Position numbers and translations under genes: made by a program. From assembly GCF_000308635.1 (NCBI RefSeq), contig NZ_BAGD01000085.1, positions 1 to 64,000 on the forward strand: 64,000 bases of DNA, in the 5' to 3' direction. Each line of letters begins with the position of its first letter. Position 1 is the stretch's first letter. The notes under the pieces are model-generated. The model searched no databases, was not told the origin of the DNA, and worked only from the letters and a program-made list of their open reading frames with translations. Shown here in pieces: positions 7,345 to 16,282 of this stretch. The DNA comes from Nocardia otitidiscaviarum NBRC 14405 (GTDB taxonomy: Bacteria > Actinomycetota > Actinomycetes > Mycobacteriales > Mycobacteriaceae).

Positions 7345-9285
7345 CTACGAGACGGCCTGCTCCGCCACCACGTCCGCGTCGACGGTCAGCGCGCCCCCGC
7401 GCAACCAGGCGGTCACCCGCTGCGCCACATCGGGCGGGGTGAGCCCGAGCTCCTGACGCAGCTGTGCGATGGAGGCGTGATCCAGGAAGCGTTGCGGCAC
7501 ACCGATCTCCCGGGTCGGCACGTCCAGCCCGGCGGCGCGGATCCGCGCCGAGACCGAGGAGCCGATACCGCCGTGCAGTCCGCTGTCCTCGAGCGTCACC
7601 ACCATGCGGTAGTGCTCGGCCAGTTTCACGATGCCCTCGTTGACCGGCAGCACCCAGCGCGGATCGATGACGGTGCCCGAAATCCCTTCCGCCTCCAGCA
7701 GTTCCGCCGTGCGCATGGCCAGTTCCGCGAAACAGCCGACGCCGACCAGCAGCACATCGCCGTGTACCGACCGCACCGATTCCCGACCGTCGGGCAGGTG
7801 CAGCACATCGATGCCGTCATGCCGCTCGATGGCCGAGATCTCCTCGCACACCGTGCCTTTCGGGAAGCGGATGGCGGTCGGGCCGTCGTTGATCAGCAGC
7901 GCCTCGCCCAGTTCCTCCCGCAAGGTGGCCGCATCGCGCGGGGCCGCCACGCGCATTCCGGGCACGATACCCAGCACCGACATATCCCACATGCCGTTGT
8001 GCGAGGCGCCGTCGTCGCCGGTGAGGCCCGCGCGGTCGAGCACCAGCGTCACGGGCAGCTTCAGCAGCGCCACATCCATGAGCAACTGGTCGAAGGCGCG
8101 GTTGAGGAAGGTGGAGTAGATGGCGACCACCGGATGCATACCGCCCAGCGCCAGCCCGGCCGCCGAGGCGATTCCGTGCTGTTCGGCGATGCCGACGTCG
8201 AACATGCGCTCCGGGAAGCGGTTCCCGAACGCGCTCAGCCCGGTCGGTCCGGGCATGGCGGCGGTGATGGCCACGATGTCGTCGCGCTGCTCGGCCTGGG
8301 CGATGAGTTCCTCGGAGAACACCGCGGTCCAGCTCTGCGCCCCGGATTTGCCGACCGGCTCGCCGGTCTCGGGATCGATGCGGCCCACGGCGTGCATCTG
8401 ATCGGCCACGTGGTCCTCGGCCGGTTTGAAACCGCGCCCCTTCTGGGTGACCGCGTGCACCACCACCGGGCCGCCGAAGTCCTTGGCCCGCCGCAGCGCC
8501 GCTTCCAGAGCCACCGGGTCGTGCCCGTCCACCGGACCCACGTATTTCAGCCCGATGTCGCCGAACAGCTCCTGCGGCGCGACCGCGTCCTTGATGCCGG
8601 TCTTGAGCGCGTGCAGCATCGAGTAGGCCGGTTCGCCCACCCGGGGAATGGACTGCACGATGCGTTTGGTGGCGTCGAGGGCGTGCTCGTAGGCGGGCTG
8701 CATGCGCAGCGCGGTGAGCCGGTCGGCCAGGCCGCCGATGGTGGGCGCGTAGGAGCGGCCGTTGTCGTTCACCACGATGACGACCGAGCGATCCTGCCCC
8801 GCGGCGATATTGTTCAGCGCCTCCCAGCACATGCCGCCGGTGAGCGCACCGTCGCCGACCACCGCGACCACATGCCGCTTCTGCCGGGTCAGCGCGAACG
8901 CCTTGGCCAGTCCGTCGGCGTAGGACAGCGCGGCCGAGGCGTGCGAGGACTCCACCCAGTCGTGCTCGCTCTCGGCGCGGCACGGGTAACCGGACAGCCC
9001 GCCCTGCTTGCGCAGCGTATCGAAGCCGTCCTTGCGGCCGGTCAGGATCTTGTGCACGTACGCCTGGTGACCGGTGTCGAAGATGATCGGGTCGGCCGGC
9101 GAGTCGAAGATGCGGTGCAGCGCGATGGTCAGCTCCACGACGCCGAGGTTCGGCCCCAGGTGACCGCCCGTCGCGGCGACTTTCCGCACCAGGAACTCGC
9201 GAATCTCCTCGGCCAACTCGCCCAGCTCCGGTACCGACAGCCGACGCAGGTCCTCGGGCGTATCGACCCGGGAAAGCACTCCCAC
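7345..9285 (-). CDS. dxs: 1-deoxy-D-xylulose-5-phosphate synthase
   Basis: Dxs condenses pyruvate and glyceraldehyde 3-phosphate using thiamine diphosphate, the first step of the non-mevalonate isoprenoid pathway. Clear landmarks are IFDTGHQAYVHKILTGR near the N-terminus, the thiamine-binding GDGALTGGMCWEALNN, and the transketolase-like pyrimidine domain with DRAGLTGDDGASHNG. At 646 residues it is close to the M. tuberculosis Dxs1 length. The start is GTG 9285, preceded by GGAGGGAGC; the frame stays open further upstream without conservation. A TAGACT -10 lies at 9324-9329. It is divergent from the glutaminase gene. Confidence 0.96.
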   Translation of the reverse strand: MGVLSRVDTPEDLRRLSVPELGELAEEIREFLVRKVAATGGHLGPNLGVVELTIALHRIFDSPADPIIFDTGHQAYVHKILTGRKDGFDTLRKQGGLSGYPCRAESEHDWVESSHASAALSYADGLAKAFALTRQKRHVVAVVGDGALTGGMCWEALNNIAAGQDRSVVIVVNDNGRSYAPTIGGLADRLTALRMQPAYEHALDATKRIVQSIPRVGEPAYSMLHALKTGIKDAVAPQELFGDIGLKYVGPVDGHDPVALEAALRRAKDFGGPVVVHAVTQKGRGFKPAEDHVADQMHAVGRIDPETGEPVGKSGAQSWTAVFSEELIAQAEQRDDIVAITAAMPGPTGLSAFGNRFPERMFDVGIAEQHGIASAAGLALGGMHPVVAIYSTFLNRAFDQLLMDVALLKLPVTLVLDRAGLTGDDGASHNGMWDMSVLGIVPGMRVAAPRDAATLREELGEALLINDGPTAIRFPKGTVCEEISAIERHDGIDVLHLPDGRESVRSVHGDVLLVGVGCFAELAMRTAELLEAEGISGTVIDPRWVLPVNEGIVKLAEHYRMVVTLEDSGLHGGIGSSVSARIRAAGLDVPTREIGVPQRFLDHASIAQLRQELGLTPPDVAQRVTAWLRGGALTVDADVVAEQAVS

Positions 9286-9323
9286 GGCTATTGCTCCCTC
9301 CGGAAAACTCCTGTGTTTGCCAC

Positions 9324-9329
9324 AGTCTA
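9324..9329 (-). promoter_or_regulatory. dxs -10 element TAGACT
   Basis: On the - strand TAGACT would start transcription near 9317, giving a leader of about 30 bases that contains the dxs ribosome site. Confidence 0.5.
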
Positions 9330-9505
9330 CGGAGCCCCTACCGGCCCCCGATGCCGGGAATGAAACCCCACCTGCGACATCGGCTTCGAATGTGAGGTTA
9401 CACACGATACTCGGGTTCGCGCGGGCCGTCGGCCGGGTCGGAGCGGACAACGGGCGGCGGTGGGGCACGCCTGTTCGACCTCCCGGATTCCGGCCAGACC
9501 GTGGA

Positions 9506-9511
9506 TACAGT
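9506..9511 (+). promoter_or_regulatory. glsA -10 element TACAGT, leaderless arrangement
   Basis: TACAGT is followed by six bases and GTG 9518, so the mRNA probably begins at the start codon. There is no ribosome site upstream of this GTG. Confidence 0.6.
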
Positions 9512-9517
9512 GAATCG

Positions 9518-11371
9518 GTGCCCGCACCGCATGCCGACACCACGCCCTCCCCCGATGGTGTGGTGGCCCGCATCGTCGCCGAGGTGTACCGCCGCTGCCG
9601 CGCCGACGACTCCGGCGCGCTGGCCGACTACATTCCCGAACTCGCTGCGGTGCAACCGGATTCGTTCGGCCTGTGCCTGGCCACCGCCGACGGGCGGGTG
9701 TACGGCAGCGGCGATCTGGACACCCGTTTCACCATTCAGTCGATCTCCAAACCGTTCACCTACGCGCTGGCGCTGGCCGACCGCGGTCCGGCGGTGGCCG
9801 AACGCATCGACGTGGAGCCGAGCGGGGAACCGTTCTTCGAGATCAGCCTCGACCCCGCCTCCCAGCGCCCGCGCAACCCCATGATCAACGCCGGTGCGAT
9901 CGCGGCCGCCGCCCTGATCACCGGCCGCGACGCCGGCGACCGGTTCGAACGCATCCGGCGCAGCTACAGCCGGTTCGCCGGGCGTGAGCTGCGACTCAAC
10001 GAGGCGGTGTACGCCTCCGAGGCGCGCACCGGCTACCGCAATCGGGCCATCGGCTACCTGCTGCGCGGCGCGGGCATCATCGACGGCGACCCGGACGAAG
10101 CGGTGGATCGCTACTTCCGGCAGTGCTCGATCGACATCACCTGCCGCGACCTGGCCATGATGGCGGCCACCCTGGCCAACAACGGGGTGCATCCGCTCAC
10201 CCGGGAGCGAGCGCTCACCGCACCGCTGGTGCGGCAGGTGCTCAGCGTCATGACCACCTGCGGAATGTACGACGCCGCCGGAGACTGGGTGACCACCGTG
10301 GGCCTGCCCGCGAAAAGCGGTGTGGGTGGCGGCATTCTGGCCGTACTGCCCGGTCAGCTCGGTATCGCGGTGTACTCGCCGCGACTGGACGCGCACGGCA
10401 GCAGCGTGCGCGGGGTGCGGGCGTGCCGGGAACTGTCGGAGCGGCTCGGCCTGCACTTCCTGCACGTGACCCGCGCCGCGCACACCGCCATCCGGGCCGC
10501 CTATTCGGTGGCCGAAGCACCGTCGCGGCTGCGGCGCGAGGTGGCGGACCTGGCGGTGCTGGAACGTTTCGGCGACCGGGCACGCATTGTCGAACTGCAC
10601 GGTGACCTGCTGTTCGCGGGTGCGGAGTCGGCGGTGCGGGCGGTGGAGGAGTTCCCCGGGGAACTGGACGCGCTGGTGCTCGACGTGCGCGAGGTGGGCG
10701 ATGTGAGCGCCATCGCGGTGCGCATGCTGGAGGAGTTGCGTACCGAACTGGCCGCCACCGGCTGCCGGGTCGCACTGGTGGACCCGGACGCCAAACTCGG
10801 GCAGTTGGAATCGAGCCTCGATCCCGACGATCCGCACGGGCGGGTGTTCATCGACCGGGACGGCGCCGCGGAATGGTGTGAACAGGTCGTGCTCGACCGC
10901 TACGGGCCGCCCGCACAGCGTACGGCCGTCCCCGTGGCGGGCCACCCCGCGCTGGCCGGGCTGCCAGAGGACCAACGGCATTCCCTGGCAGCGGAATTCA
11001 CGGTGCGCACGCTGGCGCGCGGTGAGACCATCGTGGCCGCGGGCAGTCCGCGCTCCGGCCTGTACCTCATTCTCGACGGCCGGGTGCGGATCGGGTTCAC
11101 CGGCCGAGACGGCCGCCGCCACCGCCTCGTCACCCTCACGACCGGCATGTCCTTCGGCGAGATCTCCCTGATTCTCGACCAACCGTTTCCCAACGACATC
11201 CTCGCCGAGACCACCGTCAGCCTGGCGGTGCTCACACCCGACCGCTTCGACACCCTCACCCAGCAGGCCCCGGCACTCAAGGTCGCCCTGCTCGAACGCC
11301 TGGCCGCTGCCGCGTACGGCCAAGCCGACGCGGCCGTGCGCGCCTTGGCCGCCCACGGCGGGGCGTACTGA
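9518..11371 (+). CDS. glsA: Glutaminase A fused to STAS and cyclic-nucleotide-binding domains
   Basis: The first ~305 residues are a serine-dependent beta-lactamase-fold glutaminase (glutamine to glutamate and ammonia). The catalytic SxxK is in IQSISKPFTYAL (Ser75, Lys78), with NPMINAGAIA and the PAKSGVGGGILAVLPGQLG segment following. A STAS domain follows at about residues 346-457 (RIVELHGDLLFAG, then LDALVLDVREVGDVSAIA). A cNMP-binding domain follows at about 490-600 (GLYLILDGRVRIGF, MSFGEISLILDQPFPND). Plain glutaminases are about 310 residues, so this 617-residue protein has an added regulatory half. The start is GTG 9518, by the leaderless promoter and the first family-like residues. Control by a nucleotide and by partner binding is inference. 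Confidence 0.93.
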   Translation: MPAPHADTTPSPDGVVARIVAEVYRRCRADDSGALADYIPELAAVQPDSFGLCLATADGRVYGSGDLDTRFTIQSISKPFTYALALADRGPAVAERIDVEPSGEPFFEISLDPASQRPRNPMINAGAIAAAALITGRDAGDRFERIRRSYSRFAGRELRLNEAVYASEARTGYRNRAIGYLLRGAGIIDGDPDEAVDRYFRQCSIDITCRDLAMMAATLANNGVHPLTRERALTAPLVRQVLSVMTTCGMYDAAGDWVTTVGLPAKSGVGGGILAVLPGQLGIAVYSPRLDAHGSSVRGVRACRELSERLGLHFLHVTRAAHTAIRAAYSVAEAPSRLRREVADLAVLERFGDRARIVELHGDLLFAGAESAVRAVEEFPGELDALVLDVREVGDVSAIAVRMLEELRTELAATGCRVALVDPDAKLGQLESSLDPDDPHGRVFIDRDGAAEWCEQVVLDRYGPPAQRTAVPVAGHPALAGLPEDQRHSLAAEFTVRTLARGETIVAAGSPRSGLYLILDGRVRIGFTGRDGRRHRLVTLTTGMSFGEISLILDQPFPNDILAETTVSLAVLTPDRFDTLTQQAPALKVALLERLAAAAYGQADAAVRALAAHGGAY

Positions 11372-11534
11372 ATTCCGGGCCGCACCGCCGCTGGCATGGC
11401 GCGCTGGGGCTTGCCCGGGCGACCTCGCTCGTCCTGGAATGACGACCACGTCGGAATCGGCCGGCGCCCGAGGTCTCCGCGTCCAGGGCTGGGGATCCAC
11501 TTCGCGCCGCCCGCGAACCCCGACCGACACCGCT

Positions 11535-11555
11535 CCGACACGTCGGCCGTGTCGG
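11535..11555. terminator. Inverted repeat, possible glsA terminator
   Basis: Perfect 8-bp arms CCGACACG and CGTGTCGG flank a 5-base loop about 165 bases after the glsA stop. There is no U-tract. It could equally belong to regulation of the next gene. Confidence 0.3.
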
Positions 11556-11658
11556 GCTCGCGCACCCGATGGGCCGCATCGTTGCGGCGCTGGCGCTGTC
11601 GAGGTCGCGGCGTCGGTAGCATCGGCCGGGACCTGTCCCCCCACCAGGAGGAAAGCCC

Positions 11659-12339
11659 GTGAGCAGCATCGAGACCGGCACCGTCACCACCTTCGGCAGC
11701 GGGGCGGCCCGCTCCACGCCGGATCTCATGCGGGTCACCATCTCCATCGAGTCGCGGGCGGAGACCGTATCGGCCGCGTACGCCCGTGCCGGGGAGCGCA
11801 GTGACGCGGTGGTCGCCAGCCTGCGCGGGGACGGGGTGCGGTCCGCCGATATCGCCACCAGCGGACTGTCGGTGCGCACCGACACCGTGTGGGCGGAGAA
11901 TCGCGAACGCATCACCGGCTACATCGCCACCACCGCACTGACCGTGGCACTCCGCGATGTCGGATCCACCGGTGCCGCAACGGAATCCGGCACTCCCCCG
12001 GCCACTGTCATCGCGCACGCCGTGGACGCGGGCGGCGACGACGTCCGCCTCGGCGGCCTGAACCTCACCGTCGCCGACGAGGAGGCGCTGCTGGAACGGG
12101 CGCGCGACGCCGCCTGGGACAACGCCCTCGCCAAGGCCACCCGGTACGCCACCCGCGCCGGGCGCACCCTGGGCCCGGTGGTGGAGATCACCGAGAACAC
12201 CTCGATGCCCACCCCGGTCCCCCGCGCCTACGCCGTCTCCGCCAAATCCGCCGGGATGGGCGGTGTCCCGGAGATTCCCGTCGAACTCGGCGAGAGCGAA
12301 CTGTCCGCGAGCCTGCGCGTCACCTGGCAGCTGAGCTGA
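11659..12339 (+). CDS. SIMPL (DUF541) domain protein
   Basis: The 226-residue protein carries the SIMPL/DUF541 fold: an opening TVTTFGSGAARSTPDLMRV, then ITGYIATTALTVALRDV and ARAGRTLGPVVEITE near the end. The family includes BP26/OmpA-like and IRAK-binding homologues of poorly known role in bacteria. No signal peptide is seen, so this copy is probably cytoplasmic. The start is GTG 11659, with AGGAGG upstream. A TAGCAT -10 at 11617-11622 would give a 30-base leader. It converges on the DoxX-like gene with only 13 bases between stops. Confidence 0.85.
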   Translation: MSSIETGTVTTFGSGAARSTPDLMRVTISIESRAETVSAAYARAGERSDAVVASLRGDGVRSADIATSGLSVRTDTVWAENRERITGYIATTALTVALRDVGSTGAATESGTPPATVIAHAVDAGGDDVRLGGLNLTVADEEALLERARDAAWDNALAKATRYATRAGRTLGPVVEITENTSMPTPVPRAYAVSAKSAGMGGVPEIPVELGESELSASLRVTWQLS

Positions 12340-12352
12340 ACAGTCCCGCCAC

Positions 12353-13657
12353 CTATCGGAAGTACGGGTAGTCCTGCACCCAATGGAATCCGCGACTGTT
12401 CAGGGTGAAGCTGTTCGGGTCGACGCGTTCCAGCGTGACCGTGATCGGGCGGCCACGCAATGTCCCGCGCAGTGACAGCCGATCCGGCACCGGCCGCTCG
12501 GCCGACAGCGTTGCGAACGGTTGTCTCGTCTCGTCGCTGAGTATCACCTGTCCGTCCGGGCGGAATTCGGCGTGCGCCGCCACCAGTTCACCGTTCATCC
12601 GTTGATAGGTCGCTTCCGCGGGGTCATCGAAAACTATTCGCTGCCACCGATTCTCGTCGGTCGTCAACGGTGGTACCGGTTGTCCGTCGAGGGTGAAATC
12701 GCGCACCTCCCAAATCCCGTACAGCTCGGACTTCGGACTGTCGGGACCGTACTGCTCCTGCCAGACCTGCCAGCGGTCGTAGCCGCCCAGCACGACCCAG
12801 AGGCCGATAACGACCTGAACCCACCCGGCGATGCGGTTCTTCCGAGCGTCGGTGAACAGCGTGGGCGGCGTCAGCGGTCGGCACGGGCGCTGCCGCACGA
12901 ACAGATCGAACAGTCGAGCGCAGTAGGGGGCGAGCAGTATCAGACCCATCAGCAGCAGGTGCCCGGACAGCAGCTTCTCCGGTATGTCGAACGTCAGGTT
13001 CAACAGCAGCACCTGAGCCATGCACAGCACACTCGACAGTGCGCCCAGAACCGCTGTCCGCGGCACGAACAGCAACAGACCGGCCACTAATTCCACCGCG
13101 CCGAGGGCCATCTCGTACGGTTGCGAGCTGCCGACCTGTAGCCACAGCACCGAGGCCGGACTCAGATCCCCGTAGGGCTGCAACAGCTGTGCCAGCGTCG
13201 GGCCGGGCATCTGGGTCGGGATCAGCTTGGCGACTCCGAAACTGACCATCATCCCGCCCAGGCACAGCCGCAGGAAGAGGGTGAACCACGCCGACAGCCG
13301 GGGGTGCGCGGTCCGGCGAGCGAAGACGGTCCACGCCGCGGCGGCCACGATCGCGACGACCAGGATGCAGAACACCAGCACCCAGTTGGCCGTCTGGTCA
13401 CCGGCTCCGGAGTCCCGGTGCAGCACGGCGTCGACGCCGAAGAACGTCCGGCCCACCCATCCGGTGACCGGGTCGGCCGGCGCGACCGTCCATGTCCCGC
13501 CGAGTCGATGGACCCACCGTCCGAGCAGGCCCAGGAGCGCGAACGGGATAAAGGTGAGCAGCAGGCAGTACAAGCCGAAATAGACGAAGCAGAAACGAAA
13601 GGCGACCCACCGCCAACCCGGCGCGGTCGTAGCGGGTGTTGAAAGGCTGCGATTCAT
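12353..13657 (-). CDS. DoxX-like multi-spanning membrane protein
   Basis: The protein has about 434 residues. Its N-terminal two thirds contain seven or eight hydrophobic helices (FCFVYFGLYCLLLTFIPFAL, WVLVFCILVVAIVAAAAWTV, and a DoxX-like GMMVSFGVAKLIPTQMPGPT). The C-terminal ~120 residues are soluble and probably extracytoplasmic (ELYGIWEVRDFTLDGQPVPP, WQRIVFDD). This matches 'DoxX family' proteins with a trailing beta-rich domain in actinobacteria, whose function is unknown. ATG 13657 starts the first recognisable residues, with GAGG immediately before. It is not in an operon. Confidence 0.75.
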   Translation of the reverse strand: MNRSLSTPATTAPGWRWVAFRFCFVYFGLYCLLLTFIPFALLGLLGRWVHRLGGTWTVAPADPVTGWVGRTFFGVDAVLHRDSGAGDQTANWVLVFCILVVAIVAAAAWTVFARRTAHPRLSAWFTLFLRLCLGGMMVSFGVAKLIPTQMPGPTLAQLLQPYGDLSPASVLWLQVGSSQPYEMALGAVELVAGLLLFVPRTAVLGALSSVLCMAQVLLLNLTFDIPEKLLSGHLLLMGLILLAPYCARLFDLFVRQRPCRPLTPPTLFTDARKNRIAGWVQVVIGLWVVLGGYDRWQVWQEQYGPDSPKSELYGIWEVRDFTLDGQPVPPLTTDENRWQRIVFDDPAEATYQRMNGELVAAHAEFRPDGQVILSDETRQPFATLSAERPVPDRLSLRGTLRGRPITVTLERVDPNSFTLNSRGFHWVQDYPYFR

Positions 13658-13775
13658 GCCTCGAGACAAGACGGCGCGGTGTGGCCAGCGCGTATGGGTT
13701 TTTCGATACACCGACGATATCCGCCGGCTCGTACCTCGAATGCCCGGAATTCCCCGGGGTGCCACGGTGTTCGGT

Positions 13776-14174
13776 TCAGCTCGGGTGTGGCCGATAGGCG
13801 GCCAGGAACACGACGATCGCCGCGTCGACCGTGTCGGGGAACGGTGCGGTGGCATCGAGCATCCGGGCGTTCAGCGGCGCACCGACGACCAGCCAGGTGA
13901 GCTGTTGCGCAGCCGTCGCGGGGTCGGGGACGCACAGTAGGCCACGCGCGTCCAGGGTCTGCAACGTCGTGGCGAGATCACCGATATTGCGGATCCAACT
14001 CTGGTGCAGATAGGTCGCCCCGACCTCGGGCCGGCGGCCCGCCTCGGCGGTGACCAGACGCCGCATTTCCACCACGGTCGGGCTGAGCGCACCGGCCAGC
14101 AGGGTTCGCGCCCAGACGAGCAGCTCCGCGCGTACATCCTCGGCGCGTTCGAGTCTCGTCAGGGCGGGCCGCAT
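13776..14174 (-). pseudogene. TetR/AcrR regulator lacking its DNA-binding half
   Basis: Only the C-terminal ligand/dimer half of a TetR-family regulator is present: RAELLVWARTLLAGALSPTV, VTAEAGRRPEVGATYLHQSW, LTWLVVGAPLNARML. The ~60-residue N-terminal helix-turn-helix is missing. Upstream sequence runs straight into the tail of an unrelated gene on the other strand (14222-14395). An internal ATG at 14174 could still give a 132-residue protein, but it could not bind DNA like a normal TetR protein. Confidence 0.7.
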
Positions 14175-14221
14175 GGCATGGCGGCCGCTGGTCGCCCAGT
14201 CCGCCACCGGCCGGTGATCGA

Positions 14222-14395
14222 CACGGCGTCGGGGCCGGAGCGGCGCTGGGCGCGATCGTGGCGATTCTCCCGGTGACCATCCTCTCCGGTGCGATCGTGC
14301 ACGAGAACGTCCCGATCCCGACCGCACTCGTCCACATGACCGACTGGGTGCTCGAGCTGGTTGCCAGCGGTGCCGTCCTCGGCCTGTTCATCTGA
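14222..14395 (+). pseudogene. C-terminal remnant of a small membrane protein
   Basis: A frame open to the TGA at 14393-14395 encodes GAALGAIVAILPVTILSGAI, then about 15 residues, then LELVASGAVLGLFI. That is two hydrophobic helices and a clean stop, with no start codon and no upstream domain. It abuts the broken TetR gene head to head, so one deletion most likely removed the 5' ends of both genes. Confidence 0.5.
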
Positions 14396-14442
14396 CCACC
14401 ACGCCGCGCCGACTCGGCGATCTCGTCGACGCCGGACCGCCT

Positions 14443-15531
14443 TCAGGCCCCCGGCAGCCGCACCGTGACCCGCAGCCCGCCGGCGGCGCGCGGTGTGAGC
14501 GTCAGGGTTCCGTCGTGCGCTCGGGTGATGCTCTCGACGATGGCCAACCCGAGCCCAACGCCCGCGTGATCGGTGCGTATGCGTTCATTGCCGCGTCGGA
14601 ACGGCTCGACGAGCGTCGCAACCACCTGGGCCGACAGCATTTCGCCGGTGTTCTCGACAATGAGCACGACCGTGCCGGGGTGCATCGTGGTCGTGACCCA
14701 CACAGTGCCGCGGTCGGCGACATTGTGCACGATCGCGTTGTGCACGAGGTTCATCGTCAGTTGCAGCAGGAGTGCGTATGAGCCGACGGTCGGGGTGATG
14801 TCGCCGGAGGTTTCGATGGTGATCCCGCGCGCTTCGGCGAAAGGGAGCAGTGTTTCGGCGGCTTCCTCGGCCAACAGCGAAAGGTCGACCGTTTCCCGCG
14901 TGAAGGAACGCTGATCGGCGCGGCTGAGCAGGAGCAAGGCTTCGGTCAGCTCGATCGCCCGGGAATTGACGGCGTGCAGACGTTCGACGAGTTCGCCGAT
15001 GCGGCGATCCGGATCGTCGCGGGCGACATCCAGCAGGGTCCGTGTGATCGCCAGCGGCGTGCGCAGTTCATGCGAGGCATTCGCGGCGAATCTGCGTTGT
15101 TCGGTGACATGGGACTCGAGTCGCGCGAGCATGCCGTCGAAAGCGTCGGCGAGTTCGCGGAACTCGTCCCGGCGGCCCGGAAGTCGAATTCGGTGCGCGA
15201 GTGAGCCATTCGCGGCGGCCCGGGTGGCCGCGGCGATGCTGTCCAGCGGCGCGAGCATGCGGCCGGCCAGCAGCCAGCCGCCGACCAGACCGAATACCAG
15301 TAAGAACGCCAGCACGGCGGCCGCGGCCGTGCCGAACACGACCGGACCGAAATTGGACGGATCGAAGATGAGCGGGAGATTGGCGGGGTCTGGAACGACA
15401 TTCCCGATCGGCAGGCCACGCAGCAGAAACACCCATACGGCGGCGAGCAGCAGCACACCAGCGAGCATGAGGAATCCGGCGTAGCTGAGCGTGAGTTTGA
15501 GGCGCACGCTCAACCCGGGTGCCCTATTCAT
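14443..15531 (-). CDS. Sensor histidine kinase, VanS-like
   Basis: This 362-residue membrane kinase has two transmembrane helices (about 13-38 and 66-89) around a short external loop. A HAMP linker follows (about 90-142), then a HisKA domain with the phospho-His in NASHELRTPLA (His154), then an ATPase domain with NLVHNAIVHN and GVGLGLAIVESI. It overlaps the upstream response regulator gene by 8 bases, so the two are translationally coupled. With the divergent D,D-carboxypeptidase lipoprotein it resembles VanRS/VanY cell-wall sensing sets, but no vanHAX genes are present here. Confidence 0.9.
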   Translation of the reverse strand: MNRAPGLSVRLKLTLSYAGFLMLAGVLLLAAVWVFLLRGLPIGNVVPDPANLPLIFDPSNFGPVVFGTAAAAVLAFLLVFGLVGGWLLAGRMLAPLDSIAAATRAAANGSLAHRIRLPGRRDEFRELADAFDGMLARLESHVTEQRRFAANASHELRTPLAITRTLLDVARDDPDRRIGELVERLHAVNSRAIELTEALLLLSRADQRSFTRETVDLSLLAEEAAETLLPFAEARGITIETSGDITPTVGSYALLLQLTMNLVHNAIVHNVADRGTVWVTTTMHPGTVVLIVENTGEMLSAQVVATLVEPFRRGNERIRTDHAGVGLGLAIVESITRAHDGTLTLTPRAAGGLRVTVRLPGA

Positions 15532-16195
15532 GGGCGGATTCGTCGATCCGGTAGCCGACGCCGGGCACGGTGGCGATGAGACCGGGTTCGCCGAGCCGCT
15601 TACGTAAGGCCGACACGGTGATTCGTACCGCGTTCGTGAACGGGTCGGCGTTCTCGTCCCATGCTCGCTCCAGTAATTCCTCGGCGCTGATCACACCGCC
15701 CTCCGCGGCCACCAGCACCTCGAGCACAGCGAATTGCTTGCGCGTGAGTGCGATATAGCGACCGTCCCGATAGACCTCGCGGCGGAACGGATCCACCCGC
15801 AATCCGGCGATTTCCCGCACCGGCGGCCGACTGTGCGCACGCCGACGGTCCAGCGCTCGCAGCCGGAGTACGAGTTCGCGGAGTTCGAAAGGCTTGGTGA
15901 GGTAGTCGTCGGCGCCGAGCTCGAATCCGGACGCCTTGTCGTCGAGCCGGTCGGCGGCGGTCAACATCAGAATGGGCATGCCGCTACCGGAGGCGACAAT
16001 GCGTTGGGCGATCTCGTCGCCGGAGGGACCGGGGATATCGCGGTCGAGGACGGCGATGTCGTAGGTATTGACGCTCAACAGTTCCACCGCGGTGTCACCG
16101 TCACCCGCGATGTCGGCGGCGATCGCGGCCAGACGCAATCCGTCGCGAATGGCCTCCGCCAAATAAGGCTCGTCCTCCACCACCAATACCCGCAT
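15524..16195 (-). CDS. OmpR-family response regulator, VanR-like
   Basis: A receiver domain (VLVVEDEPYLAEAIRDGL, phospho-Asp51 in IAVLDRDIPG, Lys in DDYLTKPFE) is followed by a winged-helix domain (REVYRDGRYIALTRKQFAVLE, ending VRITVSALRKRL with TVPGVGYRI). The protein has 223 residues. ATG 16195 lies 7 bases after a TAGCAT -10, so the transcript is probably leaderless. Two direct repeats upstream of the -10 are a likely site for its own binding. It is the first gene of the regulator-kinase operon and divergent from the carboxypeptidase gene. Confidence 0.92.
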   Translation of the reverse strand: MRVLVVEDEPYLAEAIRDGLRLAAIAADIAGDGDTAVELLSVNTYDIAVLDRDIPGPSGDEIAQRIVASGSGMPILMLTAADRLDDKASGFELGADDYLTKPFELRELVLRLRALDRRRAHSRPPVREIAGLRVDPFRREVYRDGRYIALTRKQFAVLEVLVAAEGGVISAEELLERAWDENADPFTNAVRITVSALRKRLGEPGLIATVPGVGYRIDESAHE

Positions 16196-16202
16196 GTTGT
16201 CG

Positions 16203-16235
16203 ATGCTAGGCGTCGACGTATGTCGCCGACGTATG
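16203..16235 (-). promoter_or_regulatory. Regulator promoter with direct repeats
   Basis: On the - strand, TAGCAT (16203-16208) sits 7 bases before the regulator's ATG. Two copies of CATACGTCG (16214-16222 and 16227-16235, 13 bases apart) cover the -35 position. Direct repeats of this kind suit an OmpR-type activator that controls this promoter and perhaps the divergent gene. Confidence 0.5.
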
Positions 16236-16282
16236 CGAAACGGCTTACGGGCCCACAACACCCCGTTGCCTTGACTGGCAGC

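Noticed and set aside
7477..9363. 628-codon + strand frame
   Set aside because: Antisense to dxs, with His/Arg/Gln-rich shadow composition.
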